A DNA stretch of 64,000 nt from Arthrobacter sp. ISL-72 (GCF_018613755.1 NZ_JAGGPP010000008.1:62001-126000); one strand, 5' to 3'. Shown: positions 8,641 through 18,484, numbered from the stretch's first letter. Notes: generated from the sequence alone by a model not told the origin. Program-made: numbers and translations.

Positions 8641-9777
8641 ATGAGTGTTCAGCTTGGCATGCCGCAACCCCGGGAGGGCGCCGGTTCCGCTCCGGGACTT
8701 CCCGCATCATCATTGCCGCTGCGCCCTGCGGGCATGCCGGCGGGCCTGCTGGACCGCTACGGACGCCGCGCCACCGACATGAGGCTGTCCCTGACCGACA
8801 AGTGCAACCTGCGCTGCACCTACTGCATGCCGGCCGAAGGCCTCGAATGGCTGGCCAAGCAGGCCGTCATGTCCGCCGAGGAAATCGTCCGGATCGTGCG
8901 GATCGGCGTTGACATGCTCGGAGTGCGCGAACTGCGCCTCACCGGCGGCGAGCCCCTGGTCCGCGCCGACCTCCTGGACATCATCTCCGCCCTGCGCCAA
9001 GCCCACCCGCAGCTGCCGATCTCCATGACCACCAACGCCGTCGGCCTGGACAAGAAGGCAGCCGGGCTCAAGGCGGCCGGCCTTTCCCGAATCAATGTTT
9101 CACTGGATTCCCTGCACGAGGAGACGTTCGCCAAACTGACGCGCAGGCCGTTCCTGGACAAGGTGCTGGCCGGCGTTGACGCCGCTTGGGCCGCGGGACT
9201 CGGTCCGGTAAAACTCAATGCCGTGCTGATGCGGGGAATCAACGACGCCGAGTCCCCCGCTCTGCTGGCGTGGGCCTTGGACCGGGGCTACGAACTCCGC
9301 TTCATCGAGCAGATGCCGCTTGACGCCGACCACGGCTGGACCCGCCGGAACATGATCACCGCCGCTGAAATCCGGGAGCTGCTGTCCATCGATTATGTGC
9401 TCGGCGCTGATCCGAGGGACCGCGACGGCGCCCCCGCCGAACGCTTCGAAGTACGACGTCGGGTTCCGGGTTCCGCCGCGGCCGGCGGCCCCGTGCTGGG
9501 AACCGTAGGAATCATCGCTTCCGTCACCGAACCGTTCTGCTCGGACTGCCGCCGGACCCGGATCACGGCCGAGGGCAAGATCATGAGCTGCCTGTTCTCA
9601 CGCGAGGAAGTCGACCTCCTGGGGCTGCTGCGTGAGGGCGCCACGGACCAGCAGCTCGCCGAACGATGGCAGGACGCCATGTGGATCAAGCCAAAGGCCC
9701 ACGGCATGGACCACGTCGGTTTGGACGCTCCGGACTTCGTCCAGCCGGACCGCAGCATGAGCGCCATCGGAGGCTGA
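8641..9777 (+). CDS. moaA: GTP 3',8-cyclase, radical SAM
   Basis: First step of Moco synthesis. The radical-SAM cluster motif DKCNLRCTYCMPAEG (CxxxCxxC) lies in the N-terminal third. TGGEPLVR follows, and the C-terminal second cluster is PFCSDCRRTRITAEGKIMSC. The protein ends in the family Gly-Gly needed for catalysis. It has 378 residues with an N-terminal extension of about 30. The start ATG is divergent from the response regulator, with 133 bp between them when the regulator is taken from 8507, so the two operons may share regulation. moaD follows after 4 nt. Confidence 0.96.
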   Translation: MSVQLGMPQPREGAGSAPGLPASSLPLRPAGMPAGLLDRYGRRATDMRLSLTDKCNLRCTYCMPAEGLEWLAKQAVMSAEEIVRIVRIGVDMLGVRELRLTGGEPLVRADLLDIISALRQAHPQLPISMTTNAVGLDKKAAGLKAAGLSRINVSLDSLHEETFAKLTRRPFLDKVLAGVDAAWAAGLGPVKLNAVLMRGINDAESPALLAWALDRGYELRFIEQMPLDADHGWTRRNMITAAEIRELLSIDYVLGADPRDRDGAPAERFEVRRRVPGSAAAGGPVLGTVGIIASVTEPFCSDCRRTRITAEGKIMSCLFSREEVDLLGLLREGATDQQLAERWQDAMWIKPKAHGMDHVGLDAPDFVQPDRSMSAIGG

Positions 9778-9781
9778 ACAC

Positions 9782-10048
9782 TTGAACGTACGTTATTTCG
9801 CTGCCGCACGCGCCGCGGCAGGGGTGGAAGAGGAACGCTTTGAGCTCCCGGCGGGCTCCACCATGGAGGCCCTGCTGAACGCTGTGCTCCACGTCGACCG
9901 GCCGGCTCCGCCTGCCGGCACCCCTCCCCTGGCAAGGCTTCTTTCGCGAAGCAGTTTCCTCCTCAACGAAGTGGCTGTCCGCGACCGGTCCGTGGTGCTG
10001 GCTCCGGACGACGTTGTGGACGTGCTGCCGCCGTTCGCCGGCGGGTAG
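9782..10048 (+). CDS. moaD: Molybdopterin synthase sulfur carrier subunit
   Basis: An 88-residue ubiquitin-fold protein, beginning NVRYFAAARAAAGVEEERF and ending in PPFAGG. The terminal Gly-Gly becomes the thiocarboxylate that supplies sulfur to MoaE. The start is TTG, 5 nt after the moaA stop, supported by GGAGG at 9769-9773 inside the moaA end; no in-frame ATG or GTG fits the fold. Its partner moaE sits about 7 kb away on the other strand, so the two subunits of one enzyme are made from divergent operons. Confidence 0.93.
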   Translation: MNVRYFAAARAAAGVEEERFELPAGSTMEALLNAVLHVDRPAPPAGTPPLARLLSRSSFLLNEVAVRDRSVVLAPDDVVDVLPPFAGG

Positions 10049-10090
10049 CTAGCCCGACGGTGCAGGGGCCGCAACTGTCCGTTCGCGCTT

Positions 10091-10549
10091 TCAGGTGCGG
10101 CGGCAGACAGAGGTCATGAACGGAGCGAACGCCGCGGCGTCGGCCAGCCGGACCTCGGATGTGTGCGTCAGCACGCCGTCGTCCACCCGGAACGTGTGCC
10201 GGGACGTGTCCCGCCCGGTGTGCCGCTCCACAGTGAGGACTCCGCCGTGCCAGCTGCACCGCGTCGGAGCTTCCCGGGGCTGTCCCACGCTGTCCACGTG
10301 GTACCAGACCGTATCAGCGTGGTCGGGATCCACGGTGAACATGCCGTGCCGTTCAAAACGGATGCCGTCACTTTCGGTGTGCCGGTAGCTTTGCAGGACG
10401 GCATAGCCGGCGGCGGCCGCGGTGAACGTCAGTTCGGCCGCTGCAGTCCGGGCGGGCCGGCGGGGTGTGGCCTCTATGCGGGTAGTCCCCGTCCAGTGCC
10501 CGAGGAAAACCTTGAGCTCTTCGGCAGTGCCCGGGTGCGGACGGTCCAT
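10091..10549 (-). CDS. Lipocalin-like conserved protein (DUF1579/DUF6314-like)
   Basis: A 152-residue cytosolic protein with no signal peptide. It begins with the LKVFLGHWTGTTRIE segment, and alternating beta-strand-like stretches follow, such as DGIRFERHGMFTV, DTVWYHVDS and RHTFRVDDGVLTHTSEVRL. A G-x-W near the N-terminus plus a run of strands is typical of lipocalin/fatty-acid-binding-like folds. I cannot name a ligand. It stands between moaD, which converges on it, and the M16 peptidase. The assignment to a particular DUF is uncertain. Confidence 0.6.
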   Translation of the reverse strand: MDRPHPGTAEELKVFLGHWTGTTRIEATPRRPARTAAAELTFTAAAAGYAVLQSYRHTESDGIRFERHGMFTVDPDHADTVWYHVDSVGQPREAPTRCSWHGGVLTVERHTGRDTSRHTFRVDDGVLTHTSEVRLADAAAFAPFMTSVCRRT

Positions 10550-10606
10550 TGCTCCTCCAGTGTGGCCCCGGCTTCATCATCACGCCCGCCGGTAACGTTG
10601 TCCAGC

Positions 10607-11950
10607 TTAGAGGCCGAAGGTTTCGCCTTCCTCAAACGGACCCACAACCGTGACCGTCCGCGGCGCCGCTGCCAGCTCGCGTGCCAGCTCCTGCACCTGT
10701 TCGACGGTGACGCTCTTGATCTGCCGGAGCGTCTCTTCGATGTCCTGGTATTCGCCGGAGACCAGTTCGGCCCGGCCCAGCCGCGACATCCGGGATCCGG
10801 TGTCCTCGAGCGCCAGCACAATGCCGCCACAGAGCTGGCCCACGGCCTTCCTGAGTTCGTCACCGGAGATGCCGTGCTCGGCGAGCTTGTCCAGTTCAAC
10901 GCCGAGCAGCCCAAGGACCTGGCGGACCTTTGACGGAGTGCAGCCGGCGTACATGCCGAAGTAACCGGCGTCGGCGTAGGACGATGCAAAGGAGTAGGTG
11001 GAGTACACCAGGCCGCGCTTTTCCCGGACCTCCTGGAACAGCCGCGAGGACATGCCGCCGCCCAGCACCGCGTTCAGCACGCTCATGACGTAGCGGCGCC
11101 CGTCCGTGGCGACGATGGTGGGGCAACCCATAATGATGTTTGCCTGCTCCACGGGACGTTTGACCACATGGAGTCCGGCGGTTCCGGTGATGTCGGCACG
11201 CTCGGTGGAGCGCCGTTCCACCGGAGCGGCACCGGGTTCCAGCGTCCAGCCCGCCTGGTGGAGCGCATCCACCACCAGTCCGCAGACGACGTCGTGGTCC
11301 AGTCCGCCCGCGGCGGTGATGACGAGCTCATCAGGGCGGTAGTAGCGCCGGTAGTGGTCCCAGACCGAATCCCGGGCGACGGCCCGGATGGCTTCCGGTG
11401 TTCCGCCGATCGGGCGTCCCAGCGGATGGGTTCCCAGCACGGCCGCGACGAAGTGTTCATGGGCGACGTCCGTCGGGTCGTCGCTGTCCATCGCGATCTC
11501 CTCCAGGATGACGTCGCGTTCCTGCTCCATCTCCTGCGGGTCCAGGACGGCGCCGGTAATCATGTCCGCGATGACGTCGATGGCCATGGGAAGGTCAGTG
11601 TCCAGGACGCGGGCGAAGTAGCAGGTGCTTTCCTTCGCCGTGGCCGCGTTGGATTCGCCGCCCACTTCGTCGAACGCGGAGGCGATTTCCAGCGCGGTGC
11701 GCCGTTTGGTGCCCTTGAACAGCAGGTGCTCCAGGAAATGGGTGGACCCGTGTTGCCCGTGGGCTTCATCCCGCGACCCCACTCCCACCCAGAAGCCAAT
11801 GGTCGCAGACCGCTGGCCGGGCATGGCCTCTGTCAGTACGCGCACGCCGCCGGGGAGCACCGAGCGCCGGACCACGGACCCGCCGTCGGCTCCGTGGATC
11901 AGGGTGTCTCCGGGATGGTTCTGCACCAGCGGCAGGGGTACGACAGTCAT
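10607..11950 (-). CDS. M16 (pitrilysin/MPP-like) zinc peptidase
   Basis: A 447-residue processing peptidase related to mitochondrial MPP and Bacillus MlpA/YmxG. The inverted zinc motif HxxEH is HFLEH near residue 71-75, followed downstream by a Glu-rich VILEEIAM segment that supplies the third ligand. The second half is the inactive M16C-type domain. The ATG at 11950 is preferred over the TTG one codon earlier because GAAAGG lies about 6 nt upstream. It lies downstream of pnp on the same strand, the usual actinobacterial arrangement, but a strong hairpin separates them. Confidence 0.93.
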   Translation of the reverse strand: MTVVPLPLVQNHPGDTLIHGADGGSVVRRSVLPGGVRVLTEAMPGQRSATIGFWVGVGSRDEAHGQHGSTHFLEHLLFKGTKRRTALEIASAFDEVGGESNAATAKESTCYFARVLDTDLPMAIDVIADMITGAVLDPQEMEQERDVILEEIAMDSDDPTDVAHEHFVAAVLGTHPLGRPIGGTPEAIRAVARDSVWDHYRRYYRPDELVITAAGGLDHDVVCGLVVDALHQAGWTLEPGAAPVERRSTERADITGTAGLHVVKRPVEQANIIMGCPTIVATDGRRYVMSVLNAVLGGGMSSRLFQEVREKRGLVYSTYSFASSYADAGYFGMYAGCTPSKVRQVLGLLGVELDKLAEHGISGDELRKAVGQLCGGIVLALEDTGSRMSRLGRAELVSGEYQDIEETLRQIKSVTVEQVQELARELAAAPRTVTVVGPFEEGETFGL

Positions 11951-12071
11951 CAAGGCCTTTCAATAAACATGCGCGAAATCTGCCTGCAATCGTACCAGCG
12001 GACCATTCCCCCGACGCTCGGGAACGGCCCTGCAATTGCCCGGCACAAAGGCAGGGTTAGGGGGTTAACGG

Positions 12072-12106
12072 CGGCGGGGCCGGTGGATGTGCCACCGGCC
12101 CCGCCG
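12072..12106 (-). terminator. Strong hairpin downstream of pnp
   Basis: The 14-bp perfect stem GGCGGGGCCGGTGG (12073-12086) / CCACCGGCCCCGCC (12092-12105) has a 5-nt loop, and one more C-G pair outside. It lies 32 bp past the pnp stop. No U run follows, as is common for actinobacterial terminators. Confidence 0.8.
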
Positions 12107-12137
12107 TTCCTGCTTGGACTACGAAGTGCGCTGCAGA

Positions 12138-14378
12138 CTACTCTGCGGTTGCTTCGGCGACCTCGGCGCTTTCAGCGGCCTCTTCCTCGGCGATGACCGG
12201 GGACAGGGAGAGCTTTCCGCGGTCGTCGATCTTGGTGATCTCGACCTGGATCTTCTGGCCTACGGAGACGACGTCCTCGACGTTGTCCACGCGCTTGCCG
12301 CCGGCGATCTTGCGCAGCTCGGAGATGTGCAGCAGGCCGTCCTTGCCCGGGGTGAGGGAGATGAACGCACCGAAGGTGGTGGTCTTGACGACCGTACCCA
12401 GGTAGCGCTCGCCGATTTCCGGAACCTGCGGGTTGGCGATGGCGTTGATCGCGGAACGGGCGGCGTCGGCGGACGGGCCGTTGGTTGCGCCGATGTAAAC
12501 GGTGCCGTCGTCCTCGATGGAGATGTCCGCGCCGGTGTCTTCCTGGATCTGGTTGATCATCTTGCCCTTGGGCCCGATGACCTCGCCGATCTTGTCCACG
12601 GGGATCTTGACCGCGATCACGCGCGGTGCGAACTCGGAGAGCTCGTCCGGAGTGTCGATCGCGGAGTTGATGACCTCGAGGATGTGCAGGCGTGCTTCGC
12701 GTGCCTGCTTCAGGGCAGCAGCCAGGACGGAGGCCGGAATGCCGTCGAGCTTGGTGTCCAGCTGGATGGCCGTGACGAACTCGGAGGTACCGGCGACCTT
12801 GAAGTCCATGTCGCCGAAGGCATCTTCGGCGCCGAGGATGTCGGTCAGGGCGGCGTAGCGGGTCTGGCCGTCAACCTGGTCGGAGACCAGGCCCATGGCG
12901 ATGCCGGCAACGGCGGCCTTGAGCGGAACACCGGCGTTCAGCATCGACAGGGTGGAGGCGCAGACGGAACCCATCGACGTCGAACCGTTGGAGCTGAGAG
13001 CCTCAGACACCTGGCGGATGGCGTAGGGGAATTCCTCGCGGGAGGGCAGCACCGGCACGAGCGCGCGCTCTGCCAGGGCGCCGTGGCCGATTTCGCGGCG
13101 CTTGGGCGAGCCCACGCGGCCGGTCTCACCGGTGGAGTACGGCGGGAAGTTGTAGTTGTGCATGTAGCGCTTGCGCGTTACGGGCGACAGCGAGTCGATC
13201 TGCTGTTCCATCTTCAGCATGTTCAGCGTGGTGACACCCATGATCTGGGTCTCGCCGCGCTCGAAGATGGCCGAACCGTGAACGCGGGGCAGAACCTCGA
13301 CCTCGGCGGTGAGCTGGCGGATGTCCGTCAGGCCGCGGCCGTCGATGCGGATCTGGTCCTTCAGGATGCGCTGGCGCACAACGTGCTTGGTGACCGAGCG
13401 GAATGCTGCGGACAGCTCCTTCTCGCGGCCTTCGAACTGGCCGGCCAGGGAAGCGGTGACCTCGTCCTTCAGGGCGTCCGAAGCGTTGTCACGCTCCTGC
13501 TTGTCAGCGATCTGGAAGACGGCTGTCAGCTTCTCAGCGGCGGCGGCTTCAACAGCGGCGTAGACGTCGTCCTCGTAGTCGAGGAAGACCGGGAATTCGA
13601 CGGTCGGCTTGGCGGCACGGGCAGCCAGGTCGGCCTGGGCGTCGCAGAGGGCCTTGATGAACGGCTTGGCAGCCTCGAGGCCTTCGGAAACAACCTCTTC
13701 GGTCGGGGCGGTGGCGCCCTGTTCCTTGATGAGGTTCCAGGAGTTGTCGGTGGCTTCGGCTTCAACCATCATGATGGCGACGTCGTCACCGGCAACCCTA
13801 CCGGCTACGACCATGTTGAACACGGAGTTCTCGAGCTGGGAGTGCTTCGGGAAAGCAACCCACTGCGAGCCGTTCTCGTCGGCAACGAGGGCAACGCGGA
13901 CGCCGCCGATCGGGCCGGAGAAGGGCAGGCCCGAGAGCTGGGTGGACATCGAGGAGGCGTTGATGGCCACGACGTCGTAGAGCTCGTCCGGGTTGATCGC
14001 CAGAACGGTGACGACGATCTGGACCTCGTTGCGCAGGCCCTTGATGAAGGCCGGACGCAGCGGACGGTCCATCAGGCGGCAGGCCAGGATGGCTTCGGTG
14101 GACGGGCGGCCTTCGCGGCGGAAGAACGAGCCCGGGATGCGGCCGGCGGCGTACATGCGCTCTTCGACGTCAACGGTCAGCGGGAAGAAGTCGAAGCCTT
14201 CACGCGGGTGCTTGCCGGCGGTGGTGGCGGACAGCAGCGCGGTGTCTTCGTCGATGTACACCATGGCTGCGCCGGCTGCCTGCTTGGCGAGGCGGCCGGT
14301 TTCGAAGCGGATTACACGCTTGCCGAAGCGGCCATTGTCAATGACGGCTTCTGAGAACTGGATTTCGGGACCCTCCAA
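12138..14378 (-). CDS. pnp: Polyribonucleotide nucleotidyltransferase
   Basis: 3'-to-5' phosphorolytic exoribonuclease of the degradosome. About 746 residues, with two RNase PH domains (first around [19 protein letters not shown], second around [18 protein letters not shown] sequence near residues 420-440), then KH ([18 protein letters not shown]) and S1 ([20 protein letters not shown]). The start is most likely the TTG at 14378, giving [12 protein letters not shown], because GGAGG at 14387-14391 is 8 nt upstream. The GTG at 14387 would overlap that ribosome-binding site. An acidic Ala/Glu tail closes the protein. rpsO lies upstream on the same strand, the classic rpsO-pnp order. Confidence 0.97.
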   Translation of the reverse strand: MEGPEIQFSEAVIDNGRFGKRVIRFETGRLAKQAAGAAMVYIDEDTALLSATTAGKHPREGFDFFPLTVDVEERMYAAGRIPGSFFRREGRPSTEAILACRLMDRPLRPAFIKGLRNEVQIVVTVLAINPDELYDVVAINASSMSTQLSGLPFSGPIGGVRVALVADENGSQWVAFPKHSQLENSVFNMVVAGRVAGDDVAIMMVEAEATDNSWNLIKEQGATAPTEEVVSEGLEAAKPFIKALCDAQADLAARAAKPTVEFPVFLDYEDDVYAAVEAAAAEKLTAVFQIADKQERDNASDALKDEVTASLAGQFEGREKELSAAFRSVTKHVVRQRILKDQIRIDGRGLTDIRQLTAEVEVLPRVHGSAIFERGETQIMGVTTLNMLKMEQQIDSLSPVTRKRYMHNYNFPPYSTGETGRVGSPKRREIGHGALAERALVPVLPSREEFPYAIRQVSEALSSNGSTSMGSVCASTLSMLNAGVPLKAAVAGIAMGLVSDQVDGQTRYAALTDILGAEDAFGDMDFKVAGTSEFVTAIQLDTKLDGIPASVLAAALKQAREARLHILEVINSAIDTPDELSEFAPRVIAVKIPVDKIGEVIGPKGKMINQIQEDTGADISIEDDGTVYIGATNGPSADAARSAINAIANPQVPEIGERYLGTVVKTTTFGAFISLTPGKDGLLHISELRKIAGGKRVDNVEDVVSVGQKIQVEITKIDDRGKLSLSPVIAEEEAAESAEVAEATAE

Positions 14379-14386
14379 GAGAGTCA

Positions 14387-14391
14387 CCTCC
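14387..14391 (-). promoter_or_regulatory. pnp ribosome-binding site fixing a TTG start
   Basis: GGAGG on the minus strand is followed by an 8-nt spacer and then TTG. It decides between two in-frame starts three codons apart: the GTG touches this motif, so only the TTG is spaced properly. Confidence 0.7.
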
Positions 14392-14585
14392 GTTTCATGG
14401 TTAACGGAAGTCCAGCCGCATCAACCCAGTCCAGCATCTGTCTACTGGCCTGCACTGCACCCGGTCATCGATCGAGACCCACGGGCCGGGCTTCGTTCAT
14501 CGAAACCGTTCCCGGGAGTCACTACCGAGGACCGCGAATGCGTGATGCGGTTGATCCTCCTGTTTAGTTTTTTTGTACTGAAGGA

Positions 14586-14615
14586 GGCGGCCCGTTCCGG
14601 AGGGAAAGGGCCGCC
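14586..14615 (-). terminator. rpsO-pnp intergenic stem-loop
   Basis: GGCGGCCC (14586-14593) pairs perfectly with GGGCCGCC (14608-14615) over a 14-nt loop, 12 bp past the rpsO stop. No U tract follows on the minus strand; an A run appears instead. It could attenuate rpsO-pnp readthrough or be an RNase III processing site as in other bacteria. Function is inferred. Confidence 0.55.
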
Positions 14616-14627
14616 CCTTAGGGCTGA

Positions 14628-14897
14628 CTAGCGGCGCAGGCCGAGGCGCTCGATGAGCGCACGGTAGCGGTTGATGTCAGTGTTCTTGAGGTAGGTGAGC
14701 ATGCGCTTGCGACGACCAACCATGGCCAGCAGACCGCGCTGGGTGTGGAAGTCGTGCTTGTGCTCCTTCATGTGCTCAGTGAGATCCTTGATCCGCTGAG
14801 TCAGGACTGCAACCTGGACCTCGGGTGAACCGGTGTCGCCTTCGGTGGTTGCGTATTCCTTGATGATGGACTGCTTTACAGCGGCGTCAAGTGCCAC
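14628..14897 (-). CDS. rpsO: 30S ribosomal protein S15
   Basis: 89 residues, the standard size. It begins [20 protein letters not shown], continues [20 protein letters not shown] and the [20 protein letters not shown] rRNA-binding segment, and ends [13 protein letters not shown]. The start is GTG with AGGAG 5 nt upstream. It binds 16S rRNA and nucleates the 30S platform. It stands alone upstream of pnp, with a candidate promoter at 15039-15068. Confidence 0.98.
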   Translation of the reverse strand: MALDAAVKQSIIKEYATTEGDTGSPEVQVAVLTQRIKDLTEHMKEHKHDFHTQRGLLAMVGRRKRMLTYLKNTDINRYRALIERLGLRR

Positions 14898-15038
14898 AAT
14901 AACTCCTAGAGATGTGCCGTGAGGCCCGAATCAGTAACTCACTGCCGGGTGTGCCTGTGCCGCGGATCCCGGTTTAACCCGGAAGTCCCGCACACAACAA
15001 GAGCCAGCCGCCACGGACTGCAGCCGGATCCAACGTTT

Positions 15039-15068
15039 AGTTTACCGGCCCGGCCGCAATCTTGTCGA
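15039..15068 (-). promoter_or_regulatory. rpsO: Candidate promoter for rpsO
   Basis: Read on the minus strand, TCGACA (15063-15068) is followed after 18 bp by TAAACT (15039-15044). The fit to a housekeeping -35/-10 pair is fair, about 140 bp upstream of the rpsO start in a gap without genes. There is no experimental support. Confidence 0.4.
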
Positions 15069-15075
15069 AACACGC

Positions 15076-15098
15076 CGCGCGGCCGGCCGCACCGCGCG
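15076..15098 (-). terminator. Short hairpin downstream of kynU
   Basis: CGCGCGG (15076-15082) pairs with CCGCGCG (15092-15098), loop 9 nt, about 50 bp past the kynU stop. A weak terminator candidate. Confidence 0.35.
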
Positions 15099-15146
15099 CC
15101 CGCAGAGCGGCTGCAGAGAGGCAGCGGCTACGGCGCCACGTGCATC

Positions 15147-16388
15147 CTAGGCACGCGCCAACAGGTCGCGGATGGCGGCGACACCGCGGTAGACCTCCGC
15201 GAAGGATGTACTGAGCGGTGAGAGCCCGATCCGGATCCCGTGCGGTGCCCGGAAGTCGGGGACGACGTCCTGTTCCCAGAGCTTCGCCGTCATCTCCCGG
15301 AAGTCCGGGTGGTCCACGGTGATGTGGCTCCCCCGGCGTCCCGGATCCCGCGGCGTGGCCAGAACGACACCCCGCGGGGCCAGCCACGCATCATGCAGTT
15401 CGAGCGCGAAGGCCGTCAGCTTCAGGGATTTCTCCCGGAGGGCCCTCATTCCGGCTTCTTCAATCAGATCCAGCGTGCCCTGCATGGCAATCATGCCGAA
15501 GATTGCCGGGGTTCCGCTCAGGAAGCCGCGGATTCCCGGGGCCGGCTCATAACCCGCCGCCATCTCGAAGGCGTCCTTGCGGCCCATCCAGCCCCAGATC
15601 GGCTGGTTCAGCCCGGGGAGGTGGTGCGAGTTTATGTACGCGAAGGCGGGCGACCCCGGGCCGCCGTTCAGGTATTTGTAGGTGCATCCGGCGGCGAAGT
15701 CGACGCCGGCGGCATCAAGCTCCAGCTCTACCGACCCGGCCGAATGGCAGAGGTCCCAGACCACCAGCGCGCCGGCGTCGTGCACTGCAGCGGTAATTGC
15801 CGGAAGATCGGCGAGGAACCCCGAGCGGTAGGCCACCTGGCTGAGGACCACGACGGCGGTGGCCGGCCCCACGGCCGCCCGCACTTGGTCTACGGTCACC
15901 CCGGCCGCGGGATCGGCTTCGATCCATCGCAGTGTCAGGCCTTCTTCGCGGGCGATGCCTTCCAGGAGGTAGCGGTCGGTTGGGAAGTTGTCCGTGTCCA
16001 GCACGATCTCTGTTCGGGCGGAGTCAGTAACCGCAGCGAGGGCGGCGCGGATCAGCTTGTACAGGACCACGGTGGTGGAGTCGGCGATGATGGTTTGACC
16101 GTTGGCAGCGCCGAGCACTGCGCGGCCCAGCTGGTCGCCGATGGCTTCCGGCAGTTGGAGCCATTCCTCGTCCCAGCCGCGGATCAACCGGCCGCCCCAG
16201 CCGTGCTGGATGAAGCTGTTGATGTCGGCGGCTGTCCGTTTGAGCGGACGGCCCAGCGAGTTCCCGTCCAGGTAGGACAGCTCGGTGTCCGTTCCGATGA
16301 AGTGCCCGCGGTAGTGCGCCAGCGGGTCCGCGGCGTCCAGTTCGACGGCGCGCTGCCGGAGGGCGTCTGTGGTTTCTGTTGCGGTCAT
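15147..16388 (-). CDS. kynU: Kynureninase
   Basis: A PLP enzyme that cleaves kynurenine or 3-hydroxykynurenine to anthranilate or 3-hydroxyanthranilate plus alanine. 413 residues, family length. The PLP-lysine motif is FAAGCTYKYLNGGPGSPAF, preceded by VVWDLCHSAGSVELEL with the PLP-binding Asp. The N-terminal YLDGNSLGR and GWGGRLIRGW are typical kynureninase segments. It is coupled to kynA by an ATGA overlap. No formamidase gene is adjacent, so that step must be coded elsewhere. Confidence 0.95.
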   Translation of the reverse strand: MTATETTDALRQRAVELDAADPLAHYRGHFIGTDTELSYLDGNSLGRPLKRTAADINSFIQHGWGGRLIRGWDEEWLQLPEAIGDQLGRAVLGAANGQTIIADSTTVVLYKLIRAALAAVTDSARTEIVLDTDNFPTDRYLLEGIAREEGLTLRWIEADPAAGVTVDQVRAAVGPATAVVVLSQVAYRSGFLADLPAITAAVHDAGALVVWDLCHSAGSVELELDAAGVDFAAGCTYKYLNGGPGSPAFAYINSHHLPGLNQPIWGWMGRKDAFEMAAGYEPAPGIRGFLSGTPAIFGMIAMQGTLDLIEEAGMRALREKSLKLTAFALELHDAWLAPRGVVLATPRDPGRRGSHITVDHPDFREMTAKLWEQDVVPDFRAPHGIRIGLSPLSTSFAEVYRGVAAIRDLLARA

Positions 16389-17239
16389 TTGCCGATCTCC
16401 GTCCGCACGGCGAAAAGCTCGGGGAAGAAGGTCAGTTCGAGTGCCTTTTGCAGGAACGCCGCACCGCTGGATCCGCCGGTGCCTGACTTCATGCCGATGG
16501 TCCGTTGCACCGTCCGCAGATGCCGGAACCGCCAGAGCTGGAAGTTGTCCTCCAGGTCCACCAGTTCCTCACATGCCTCGTAGGCGCCCCAGTTGTCCGC
16601 AGCGTTTTCGTAGATGTGCTTGAACACCGGTACCAGTTCCGGGCAGAACTCGTGCGCTTTGGTGACGTCACGTTCCAGCAGGGACGACGGAATGTCGAAG
16701 CCCTGCCGGTGAAGGTACGTCAGGAATTCGTCGTAAATGCTCGGTGCTTCCAGCACGTGGCGCAACTGTTCGTAGGCCTCGGGATCGGACTCGAACACCG
16801 GAAGCATCTTGCGGTTCTTGTTCCCGAGGATGAATTCCACGGCCCTGTACTGGCTGGACTGGAACCCGGAGGAGTTACCCAGGAAGCCGCGGAACTGGGA
16901 GTACTCGGTGGGCGTGAGCGTAGCCAGTACGGACCACTGCTCGGTCAGGGTCTTCTGGATGTGCTTGACCCGCGCAATCGCCTTCAAGGCTGAGCCCAGG
17001 TCGTCGCTGCGTAGCCAAGCCGCGGCGCTGCGCAGCTCGTGGAGGACCAGCTTCAGCCACAGCTCCGTGGTCTGGTGCTGGATGATGAACAACAGTTCGT
17101 CATGGTGTTCAGGATCGCTGACCGGCTGCTGCGCACTGAGCAGCGTAGGCAGCTGCAGATAGGACGCGTAGCTCATCCGCGAACTGAAATCCCGGACGAT
17201 GTCCTTCTCCAGTCGCCTCGTGTTCTTCTCAACGGACAC
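16385..17239 (-). CDS. kynA: Tryptophan 2,3-dioxygenase
   Basis: Haem enzyme opening the indole ring of L-tryptophan to N-formylkynurenine. 284 residues. The substrate/haem region reads HDELLFIIQHQTTELWLKL, then FRGFLGNSSGFQSSQYRAVE, and near the C-terminus the TGGSSGAAFLQKAL loop that closes over the substrate. The start is GTG with GGAAGG 7 nt upstream. It overlaps kynU by 4 nt and forms a two-gene tryptophan-catabolic unit, which ends 29 bp downstream of the ribF stop and may share its transcript. Confidence 0.96.
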   Translation of the reverse strand: MSVEKNTRRLEKDIVRDFSSRMSYASYLQLPTLLSAQQPVSDPEHHDELLFIIQHQTTELWLKLVLHELRSAAAWLRSDDLGSALKAIARVKHIQKTLTEQWSVLATLTPTEYSQFRGFLGNSSGFQSSQYRAVEFILGNKNRKMLPVFESDPEAYEQLRHVLEAPSIYDEFLTYLHRQGFDIPSSLLERDVTKAHEFCPELVPVFKHIYENAADNWGAYEACEELVDLEDNFQLWRFRHLRTVQRTIGMKSGTGGSSGAAFLQKALELTFFPELFAVRTEIGK

Positions 17240-17268
17240 AGCAGTGCCTTCCTTGCCAGTGGCTGTGG

Positions 17269-18252
17269 TCAGCGCCGGAACAAGATGTCGTGGGCCTGGA
17301 CGACGTCCAGGGCCATCTGTTCGACGAGCGCCTCGGGACCACGGTACGCCACCATGCCACGGAGCCGCGCCACGAATTCCACCACTACTGTCTGGCCGTA
17401 CAGATCGAAGTTCTCAAACGGCTCTTCCGGGCGGTCGATGACATGTGCTTCAACCTGCCGGCTGACGCCGTCGAACGTCGGGTTGGAACCGACGGAAATG
17501 GCGGCCGGCCACCTGGTGCCGGCCTGGTCAACGAGCCAGCCGGCGTAGATGCCGTCGGCCGGAATGTAGCCGCTGGCCTCGGAGGCCAGATTCGCCGTGG
17601 GGAAACCTAGCGCCCGACCGCGGGCGGCACCGTGGACCACCTCGCCCCGCATCCGGTGCGGACGGCCCAGGACGGCGGCCGCCGTGGAGACGTCGCCGTC
17701 CTTCAAGGCCTCACGCACCCAAGTGGACGAGCAGCGGCGGTCCTCGCCGGCGTCGTCGTGGATGGGAAAGCCTTCGGAGCCGAACTCGCTGATGACCTGG
17801 ACGGTGAAGCCGAATTTTTCGCCGAGTTCCTGCATCGTGGTCAGATCGCCGGAGTTGCCGCGGCCGAAGCGGGCGTCGTGGCCGATCACCACATGGCTGG
17901 CCTTGAGGCTGCCGACGAGGACACCGGCCACAAATTCTTCCGGTGTCAGGCTGGCGAGCTCCAGGGAGTACTTCATGACTAGGACAGCATCCAGCCCCAG
18001 CTCGCCAAGGGCAACGAGCTTGTCCTCCAGCCCCATAATCATCTCGGGAGCGGATTCGGGCCGGTGGACCTGCGCGGGGTGGGGATCAAAGGTGACGGCT
18101 ACTGCCCGCGCGCCATTGAGACGCGCCGTGCGGATGAGCTGTGAAAGCACCTGCTGGTGCCCGCGGTGCACTCCGTCGAAATTGCCGAAAGTGACAACGG
18201 TAGGGCCGAAGTCCGCGGGGACCTCGGACGGATCGTTCCAGATGTGGACCAT
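17269..18252 (-). CDS. ribF: Bifunctional riboflavin kinase / FAD synthetase
   Basis: Makes FMN and FAD. 327 residues. The N-terminal nucleotidyltransferase motif is TFGNFDGVHRGHQQVL, with VTFDPHPAQVHRP. The C-terminal flavokinase domain carries GRALGFPTANL and VSVGSNPTFDG and the Glu-rich segment near the end. The ATG at 18252 follows GAGG closely; a TTG one codon earlier is the alternative. In relatives ribF follows truB directly; here DUF937, kinase and HNH genes sit between them. Confidence 0.96.
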   Translation of the reverse strand: MVHIWNDPSEVPADFGPTVVTFGNFDGVHRGHQQVLSQLIRTARLNGARAVAVTFDPHPAQVHRPESAPEMIMGLEDKLVALGELGLDAVLVMKYSLELASLTPEEFVAGVLVGSLKASHVVIGHDARFGRGNSGDLTTMQELGEKFGFTVQVISEFGSEGFPIHDDAGEDRRCSSTWVREALKDGDVSTAAAVLGRPHRMRGEVVHGAARGRALGFPTANLASEASGYIPADGIYAGWLVDQAGTRWPAAISVGSNPTFDGVSRQVEAHVIDRPEEPFENFDLYGQTVVVEFVARLRGMVAYRGPEALVEQMALDVVQAHDILFRR

Positions 18253-18484
18253 CAACCTCGCCTTTTACTGCCTGCCATTGACTCGTCCGGAGAGCCGGGC
18301 CGGGCCCCGGAACTCTCTAAGATTACCCGGAATTGTCCGGGGCACCCGACGCCGCAGCCATCCCGGTTCCCCGCCTTTCGCCGGTCTGTATGCCCGGTTA
18401 GGATGCAAGGGCAGCATCCGGCGGCGCAGCACTGCGCGCGTCCAACGATGCCCGTGGCAGCACGCAGGGCTGAAGGAGAGTGCA

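Noticed and set aside
12087..14354. Long plus-strand frame of 755 codons opposite pnp
   Set aside because: It mirrors pnp codon by codon, has Asp/Gly/Val-rich content without any domain, and arises from third-position GC bias on the other strand.
15240..16583. Plus-strand frame opposite kynU/kynA
   Set aside because: No recognisable domain, and it lies entirely across two well-supported enzymes on the minus strand.
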